64,000 bases of DNA from Stenotrophomonas sp. 610A2. Its GTDB lineage: Bacteria > Pseudomonadota > Gammaproteobacteria > Xanthomonadales > Xanthomonadaceae. Location of the stretch: positions 1,736,001-1,800,000 of the forward strand of contig NZ_CP130832.1 of assembly GCF_030549615.1 (NCBI RefSeq), written 5' to 3'. The notes under the pieces are model-generated. The model did not search any database, was not told the origin of the DNA, and saw nothing but the letters and a program-made list of their open reading frames with translations. Position numbers and translations under genes: made by a program. Positions within the stretch are counted from its first letter, which is position 1, and each line of letters opens with the position of its first letter. Of this stretch, positions 59,792-64,000 are shown piece by piece.

Positions 59792-61201
59792 CTAGAAGGG
59801 GCAGTCGTCATCGACGCCTCCTGCTGGCAGCGTGGCCTTGCCTTCGTCCGCCATGTCCCCGCTTGCGCGCAGCCAGCGTCGCTCCCGCAGTGCTCCGCCG
59901 TCCACCAGCATCCGTCGGTGCGTCCATCCCAGGCGCTTCATGATCGACGACACGCGCATCTGCTCTGGCCGTCCGTGCTTGGCAGCATCGGCGCCGATCG
60001 CGTACTGCAGGATCTCGTCGGTGGTGGTCCAATCGACACGCGTGGTGTAGCTGAGGCGTTGCGGGTAGGCGCGATCGCCTTGACCTTTGCCCTCGAGCCA
60101 GCGACTGATGCGGCCTTCCCAACTGTCCTCGAAGTAGCGCGCTTCCTGCTCCGCGGCTGCGTCGTCCGGCAGCTTCCACCAGGGAACGCCGGCGTCGAAC
60201 AAGTGCACCGCTTCGGCCCACAGCTGGTCGCGCAGTTCGATGATCTTCTCGAGCTCGATCACGCCCTCATCGAGGACGCGTACCGGCAAGAAGCGGCGGC
60301 CGCCGGTGTGATCGCGCAAGTACTCGGTCTCGTTGGTCGTGCCCACGAATACGCACTCGCGGCGGTACGACCGCGGCACGCGCTCGTAGGGCGCGCGGTA
60401 CTTGTCGACGCGGCGGGTGATGGCACCCTTGACGCTCGTGACGTCGGCCTTGCTGAAGCTGTCCATCTCGGCGATTTCGACGCCCCAGCAGCCGAGGATC
60501 ACCTGGTAGAAGTCCTTGCCCGCCGGCGACTCGAGCGTCTCGACGTACCACTGCGCGCCGAACAACGCTTCGAACGAGGACGTCTTCTTCTTGCCCTGGC
60601 CACCCTCCAGCACCAGCATGAAGTCCACCTTGGATCCGGTGAACGGCTGCTTCGGATCGACCCACAGCAGGCGCGAGGCTGCGGATACCATGAAGCACGT
60701 GGCGGCCTGCAGGTTGTAGGGCTTGTCCTCCGCGCCGAAGAGCTCAACGAACATGCGCTCTACGCGCGGCGTCCCGTCCCACTTCAAGGCACGAAGATAT
60801 TCGCGGATGGGATGGCGCCGGTGGCGACGCGCGACCGTGATCACTGACTTCAGCACGAGCTCATCGCTCACGCTCATGTGGTAGCGATCCGGCGACTGCA
60901 GCCAGGCAGCGAGCTCACAGCTATCGGTGTCGGTGAACTCGTCGCGGTTGCCGCCGGTCCACGGCGGATCCTTGGCCAGCACCACCTGGTTGCTCGACTC
61001 GTTGAGCCACACCATGCCGGCGAGGTTCTCGTCGTGCTCCAGGATCATGATGCAGTTGTGCAGTGAGCCTTCGACGCCGCCGTCCTTTCTGCGGGTCAGT
61101 GCGTTCTTCCACGCACTCGGGTCGGAATCGCCTGGCGGTGGCGCCGTGCCGCCGCCATCAACGACCGTGAACTTCTTCTTCGATCCGGCCACGGCGGTCA
61201 T
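59792..61201 (-). CDS. VapE-like (virulence-associated E family) replication helicase
   Basis: 469 residues from the ATG at 61201 (ATGA overlap with the primase). The core has DGTPRVERMFVELFGAEDKPYN and a Walker A site GGQGKKKTS (about 200-208), then GVEIAEMDSFSKADVTSVKGAITRRVDKYRAPY and FVGTTNETEYLRDHTGGRRFLPV, all family hallmarks. It is a phage-type superfamily-3-related helicase used with a primase to start replication. An acidic tail DDDCPF ends it. Members are common in phages and in phage satellites. Confidence 0.93.
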   Translation of the reverse strand: MTAVAGSKKKFTVVDGGGTAPPPGDSDPSAWKNALTRRKDGGVEGSLHNCIMILEHDENLAGMVWLNESSNQVVLAKDPPWTGGNRDEFTDTDSCELAAWLQSPDRYHMSVSDELVLKSVITVARRHRRHPIREYLRALKWDGTPRVERMFVELFGAEDKPYNLQAATCFMVSAASRLLWVDPKQPFTGSKVDFMLVLEGGQGKKKTSSFEALFGAQWYVETLESPAGKDFYQVILGCWGVEIAEMDSFSKADVTSVKGAITRRVDKYRAPYERVPRSYRRECVFVGTTNETEYLRDHTGGRRFLPVRVLDEGVIELEKIIELRDQLWAEAVHLFDAGVPWWKLPDDAAAEQEARYFEDSWEGRISRWLEGKGQGDRAYPQRLSYTTRVDWTTTDEILQYAIGADAAKHGRPEQMRVSSIMKRLGWTHRRMLVDGGALRERRWLRASGDMADEGKATLPAGGVDDDCPF

Positions 61202-62232
61202 CCTCGGATCACTTCGAGGTCGCCGACGCGCTGCGCGGCCCATGTGGCCAGCTGTCGCGGGGTCCATCCGTCATCGAGGGCATCGGCCAGGTCCCAGCCC
61301 TTCGGCTGGCCTTCGGTATCGATGTAGCGCATCGACCTGACGCCTGCACGCTGCAGGAACTGCGCTACTCCGGGGTGCTGCAGCCCGCTGTAGTCTCGGT
61401 AGCCGAGCATTGCGTCGCGGCCCGGTTGGTCGGCATCGGGCCACAACACCACGTCGCGACCCGCCAGCGGCGACCAATCGACGTAGGGAATACCCTTGCT
61501 GCCACCTGGCCACGTCACCACCGCGTACATGGGCAGCGCGCCAGCGCCAGCCGCGCGGCATTTTTCGCCCTCCGGCATCAAGACGGGCGCGAGTGGCTTG
61601 GCTGCAAGGTCATCAAGGCCACAGAGCGGCCGCGGACGTGGGAAGGGGCGAATGCACCATTGCATCGCACCGTCGGGCCCGATGCACCAGGTGATCGTCG
61701 GCGTGATCTTTCCGTCGCCGAACTCGCACCGCAGCACGTAGCCCAGCAGTGCGCCGGCCGCGTTGCGATACGCGTCGGCTCGAGCAGGCCGGAAGCGGGA
61801 GAACTTGGACCGTTTTGGGTTCCAGACCGGCACGGTCCATCCGTCAGCGCGCAGCAACGCCGGCGCGTGATCGGGCACAGGCAGCAAGGGAATCCATTTG
61901 CCCTCCGGTACAGCGACCTCGATCGGCGCCGACTCGCGGATGGGCTCGAAGTCGCGATGCCCGAGCTTCTCACAGGCTTCCTTGAAGTCCAGGCCGTCAT
62001 GGCGCATGACAAACGCGATCACGTCGTGGTGCGCGCCGCACCCGAAGCAATGGACGAAGCCTTTAGCCGGCGAGACGTAGAAGGATGGCGTGCGCTCCGA
62101 ATGGAAGGGACAGCAGCCCTTCCACTCGTTGCCGTCGCGCTTGAGCTTCACGTAGGCGCCTACGACATCGACGATGTCCACGCTGGCGCGCAGTGCGTCG
62201 GTGTCGATGCGCGCAGCCGACGAAGCGTTCAT
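61198..62232 (-). CDS. Phage DNA primase with CHC2 zinc finger and TOPRIM region
   Basis: 344 residues from the ATG at 62232. The CHC2 zinc finger has ligands Cys41, His44, Cys62 and Cys65 (CCPFHSERTPSFYVSPAKG ... HCFGC). The C-terminal half contains VLMPEGEKCRAAG and DVVLWPDADQPG, the Glu and Asp motifs of a TOPRIM fold. It makes RNA primers and works with the VapE-type helicase. Coupled by 4 bp overlaps on both sides. Confidence 0.92.
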   Translation of the reverse strand: MNASSAARIDTDALRASVDIVDVVGAYVKLKRDGNEWKGCCPFHSERTPSFYVSPAKGFVHCFGCGAHHDVIAFVMRHDGLDFKEACEKLGHRDFEPIRESAPIEVAVPEGKWIPLLPVPDHAPALLRADGWTVPVWNPKRSKFSRFRPARADAYRNAAGALLGYVLRCEFGDGKITPTITWCIGPDGAMQWCIRPFPRPRPLCGLDDLAAKPLAPVLMPEGEKCRAAGAGALPMYAVVTWPGGSKGIPYVDWSPLAGRDVVLWPDADQPGRDAMLGYRDYSGLQHPGVAQFLQRAGVRSMRYIDTEGQPKGWDLADALDDGWTPRQLATWAAQRVGDLEVIRG

Positions 62233-62456
62233 AGAAGCGCTCCCTGTCGACGGGCTGTCGCCGCATCGCGCTGCTGCCGCCGCTTGAGCGCGCGGTACTG
62301 CACGCGAAGATACTCGGCGTTGCGATCGCGACAGGAGCGCGGCGCACCGCACCCCTTCTCGCATCCGGTTGGAAGTTTCGCGATCGCATCCGCCCACTGC
62401 TCTAGGGGCAGTTTGGAGATCGCCATCGCATAGTGTGCGCAGCACCACAGACTCAT
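62229..62456 (-). CDS. Small Cys/Arg-rich early phage protein
   Basis: 75 residues. Four cysteines lie in WCCAHYAM and TGCEKGCGAPRSCRDRN with a basic C-terminal helix (EYLRVQYRALKRRQQRDAATARR), which might bind zinc and nucleic acid. The start at 62456 overlaps the previous stop and the end overlaps the primase start, both as ATGA. Family not recognised. Confidence 0.7.
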   Translation of the reverse strand: MSLWCCAHYAMAISKLPLEQWADAIAKLPTGCEKGCGAPRSCRDRNAEYLRVQYRALKRRQQRDAATARRQGALL

Positions 62457-62662
62457 TCGCGCACCTTCAGCGCGAGCGCCAGTTCGCCCTGGCGTCGCTG
62501 CGATGCCTCGGCCTCGCGGCGAAACCGCTCTCGCTCGGCGAGAGCCTCTTCCGTCGTCATTGCTGGCCCGCTGGTGTCGTAGAGGACGGCGAGCGCCGCG
62601 GCGATGCCGCGCATCGACGCTGCGTTCGCGGGTTTGAAGCAGCGGCGTCGGGCGGGCTGCAT
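62453..62662 (-). CDS. Small early phage protein, unknown function
   Basis: 69 residues. The N-terminal half (MQPARRRCFKPANAASMRGIAAALAVLYDTS) is basic, the C-terminal half is a charged helix (TTEEALAERERFRREAEASQRRQGELALALKVRE). A later start (MRGIAAAL) is possible. No domain recognised; kept because it fits the operon overlaps exactly. Confidence 0.55.
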   Translation of the reverse strand: MQPARRRCFKPANAASMRGIAAALAVLYDTSGPAMTTEEALAERERFRREAEASQRRQGELALALKVRE

Positions 62663-62674
62663 ACGCGACCAGCC

Positions 62675-62911
62675 TCACCGCTGCCTTGCCCACGGGGCGA
62701 AGTGGGCATTGCGCCGCTGGTGCTCTTCTTCGCATTCGTCGCAGCGCTGCGCGCCTTGCGCCGTGCGTTCGGGGCGGATGGGCTCGCCGCAATCCAGACG
62801 CTCGCAGTGTGTGCGGCCGGCTCGCGCGTGTTGGTGCGCCTGGTGGCGCTTGATCGAATCCTGCACGTGCTCGTCGTTGAACGTCTGCAGGTGGTCCATT
62901 GCGTCAGGCAT
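62675..62911 (-). CDS. TraR/DksA-type C4 zinc finger protein
   Basis: 78 residues. Cysteines 36, 41, 57 and 60 with CGEPIRPER and QRCDECEEEH match the TraR/DksA zinc finger; the first pair is spaced by four residues instead of two, a small deviation. The helical N-terminus (MDHLQTFNDEHVQDSIKRHQ) fits the family. Phage TraR-like proteins bind RNA polymerase in the secondary channel and alter host transcription. The start overlaps the upstream gene by 8 bp; a start four codons later is possible. Confidence 0.65.
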   Translation of the reverse strand: MPDAMDHLQTFNDEHVQDSIKRHQAHQHARAGRTHCERLDCGEPIRPERTAQGAQRCDECEEEHQRRNAHFAPWARQR

Positions 62912-63488
62912 GCGTCCGGTCCCCTTCCGGCATGAGAGCGGTGACCGAACGGCGCACGGACAGCACGGCGCTGATCAGGTCATCCGACTTATTGAGGATC
63001 TGCAGCGCGTGCTTCAGATCCGCTTCGTTGATCTGGCCGTCCGCCATCGCCGGCGCGATCGCCCCGAGCAGTTCGCCGAACTCGGTGCTGAGCTCGCCGA
63101 CGGTGCTGATGGCGTTGCTGCTACCGTCATCGATTCGGACGCACAGGTGGCCACGGCGTCGAGCGAGATCGCGCTCGCAGTCGGAGCGGTATGGCTCGGG
63201 CAGCGCGCATACCCATGCGTCTTCGAGGTCGGCCGGAAGAACCTTTACGGTGCCGTCCATGTAGCGGCGGAGGACCTGGCCGTTGTCTTTCATGGCGCGA
63301 CAGAGGGCGTCGCCCTCACCCAAGCGCAGCTTCACTTGGCGAACATCCGGGGCGACCATCGCGTGATATCGCTCTGCCACCGCCATCGCGAACGAGTTAG
63401 CGTTCGTCGCGGTCTCGTCCAGCATGCGCCGGGTATAGCCGAAGATGACCGACTGGCGCGGCGGCAGATATTGAGGCCCGCGCTTCAT
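62904..63488 (-). CDS. Early phage protein, unknown function
   Basis: 194 residues from MKRGPQYLPPRQSVIFGY at 63488, whose ATG overlaps the micro-ORF stop. The middle part (LPADLEDAWVCALPEPYRSDCERDLARRRGHLCVRI) and C-terminal helices (LLGAIAPAMADGQINEADLKHALQILNKSDDLISAVLSVRRSV) recall early-region proteins of Xanthomonas-group prophages. No catalytic motif. A role in lysogeny control is possible from its position behind the Cro-like gene but is not shown by sequence. Confidence 0.65.
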   Translation of the reverse strand: MKRGPQYLPPRQSVIFGYTRRMLDETATNANSFAMAVAERYHAMVAPDVRQVKLRLGEGDALCRAMKDNGQVLRRYMDGTVKVLPADLEDAWVCALPEPYRSDCERDLARRRGHLCVRIDDGSSNAISTVGELSTEFGELLGAIAPAMADGQINEADLKHALQILNKSDDLISAVLSVRRSVTALMPEGDRTHA

Positions 63489-63649
63489 GCGAACCCCCGC
63501 CGACATGCGAGACCATGCGGGCCATGTTCGATCCCACCCACCTCCGATTCACCGCCCTGCACGCGTTCGATATCGAAAGCGGCCGCGGCCGCGTCCTTGC
63601 CGTCATGTTCCAGCTGGCGCCGGGCGCCGCCGGTGTAGAGCGCGGACAT
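63485..63649 (-). CDS. 54-residue micro-ORF behind the Cro-like gene
   Basis: 54 residues: starts MSALYTGGARRQLEHDGKD and ends GLACRRGFA. Its ATG follows the Cro-like stop with no gap (TGAATG), and its own stop overlaps the next start as ATGA. It thus fills the only space left in the operon. Acidic middle, one cysteine. I recognise no family; the evidence is the exact fit to the operon. Confidence 0.5.
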   Translation of the reverse strand: MSALYTGGARRQLEHDGKDAAAAAFDIERVQGGESEVGGIEHGPHGLACRRGFA

Positions 63650-63958
63650 TCAGGCCGCCTCCGCGGGGCGGACCCGCTTCGTATAGCTGGTCACGACCCC
63701 GGCGGCGTCCCGATGCCACTCCAGGTCCGGAAGCAACTGCTCTACGGTGACAAGGCCGAGCGCGGCGGCCCGCTCGGCGGCGGCCGGCGACTCGGCCACG
63801 ACGGCGGAGACGGCGCGCTCGATGGCGATCGCCGTGTCCTCGTCGAACCCGTTTTGCAGCCAGTGGTGGACGTGGCCGGAGGCCGGCTTGCCCTTGACCC
63901 TGCGGGCGAGCTCGGTTTGGGTGCCGCAGATGGCGATGGCGCGCTGTAATGCGTTCAC
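63650..63958 (-). CDS. Cro/YdaS-like helix-turn-helix repressor
   Basis: 102 residues from a GTG at 63958. The opening MNALQRAIAICGTQTELARRVKGKPASGHVHHWLQNG is a Cro/C1-type helix-turn-helix with the YdaS-type pattern. The C-terminal half contains LGLVTVEQLLPDLEWHRDAAG, a tail often seen on YdaS-like proteins. As the first gene of the leftward early operon beside palindromic operators it is the expected Cro-type switch. The opposing CI-type repressor should lie just past 64000. Confidence 0.85.
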   Translation of the reverse strand: MNALQRAIAICGTQTELARRVKGKPASGHVHHWLQNGFDEDTAIAIERAVSAVVAESPAAAERAAALGLVTVEQLLPDLEWHRDAAGVVTSYTKRVRPAEAA

Positions 63959-63970
63959 GGGGGCCCAAAT

Positions 63971-63990
63971 GCAAGAAAACTTGCGACAAG
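63971..63990. promoter_or_regulatory. Overlapping operator palindromes of the early promoter
   Basis: GCAAGAAAACTTGC (63971-63984) is a perfect 5+5 palindrome. CTTGCGACAAG (63980-63990) is a second, sharing the CTTGC half. They lie just upstream of the Cro-like start and are likely Cro/CI operators controlling the leftward early operon. Confidence 0.5.
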
Positions 63991-64000
63991 CTACCGCAAA

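Larger units (their letters stand above)
35434..64000. mobile_element. Tailed-phage (siphovirus-type) prophage, right end beyond the window
   Basis: Phage structural, lysis, replication and regulatory genes fill the window from shortly after tRNA-Asn to the edge, reading mostly leftward. The lambda-like order is terminase, gpW, portal, protease-capsid, joining, tube, G/GT, tape measure, tip. No host gene interrupts them. The integrase and lysogeny repressor are not in the window and should lie past 64000. The exact left junction is unknown: it may be within the tRNA 3' end or shortly after the terminator at 35449-35472. The reading frames I can see are intact, so the element may be functional. 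Confidence 0.9.

Noticed and set aside
59341..59811. 156-codon minus-strand frame through the repeat-rich gap
   Set aside because: It encodes only translated short DNA repeats, overlaps the small terminase start and the helicase end, and has no good ribosome site.
63515..63949. 144-codon plus-strand frame opposite the Cro-like gene
   Set aside because: Opposite to a gene with a recognisable helix-turn-helix and operators; no domain of its own.

Overview
The window is chromosomal DNA from a GC-rich member of the Xanthomonadaceae, most likely Stenotrophomonas. Two things support this: the housekeeping order leuS-lptE-holA-nadD-rsfS-rlmH with Xanthomonas-type proteins, and short GTAG-type REP palindromes (SMAG-like) near 8.4-8.6 kb. 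About 35 kb is ordinary host chromosome. The rest, from just after a tRNA-Asn gene to the right edge, is a tailed-phage prophage that runs off the window.

Host part, left to right. 1-5.6 kb holds minus-strand genes for a secreted serine hydrolase (cut by the window edge), a DUF885 protein, a DUF502 membrane protein, a DUF4442 hotdog protein and a CHASE2-GGDEF diguanylate cyclase. The cyclase overlaps by 4 bp a LysM/FecR envelope protein whose upstream region carries a perfect CRP/Clp-like palindrome. Then come the thioredoxin-TPR protein CnoX, a repeat-rich 510 bp gap and a DUF2968 protein. 9.6-21.1 kb is a complete Flp/Tad pilus operon on the minus strand (flp, cpaA, tadE, cpaB, cpaC, cpaE, cpaF, tadB, tadC, tadD, a DUF3613 protein, tadG), closed by a terminator. 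Divergent from flp lies an AraC-type regulator, followed by a 1503-residue trimeric autotransporter adhesin with five 198 bp tandem repeats and an OmpA-like lipoprotein. The tad operon, regulator, adhesin and OmpA protein look like one surface-attachment locus. A DUF998 membrane protein, leuS, lptE, holA, nadD, rsfS, rlmH and tRNA-Asn complete the host part. leuS contains a short segment of foreign-looking codon usage in its editing domain.

Prophage part (about 35.43 kb to beyond 64 kb). The genes read mostly leftward in lambda order. From the right edge: operator palindromes, a Cro/YdaS-like repressor, small early genes (one a 54-residue micro-ORF), a TraR/DksA-like zinc finger protein, a CHC2 primase and a VapE-type helicase. 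Next come a repeat-rich gap, the small and large terminase subunits, a Mor-like regulator, a gene on the opposite strand with its own promoter (a moron), gpW, the portal, a ClpP protease-major capsid fusion and a DUF2190 protein. An unusually placed lysis cassette follows (endolysin candidate, holin, membrane protein, overlapping spanin pair). The tail module has joining and terminator proteins, the tube protein, a G/GT pair with a clear -1 slippery site, the tape measure, and tip proteins.

The most striking gene is the tail-tip/host-specificity protein, which carries an inserted von Willebrand A domain with an intact metal-site motif. A host-modifying acyltransferase sits between the tail genes and the tRNA, as expected for a seroconversion gene. 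The integrase and the second attachment site must lie beyond the right edge.
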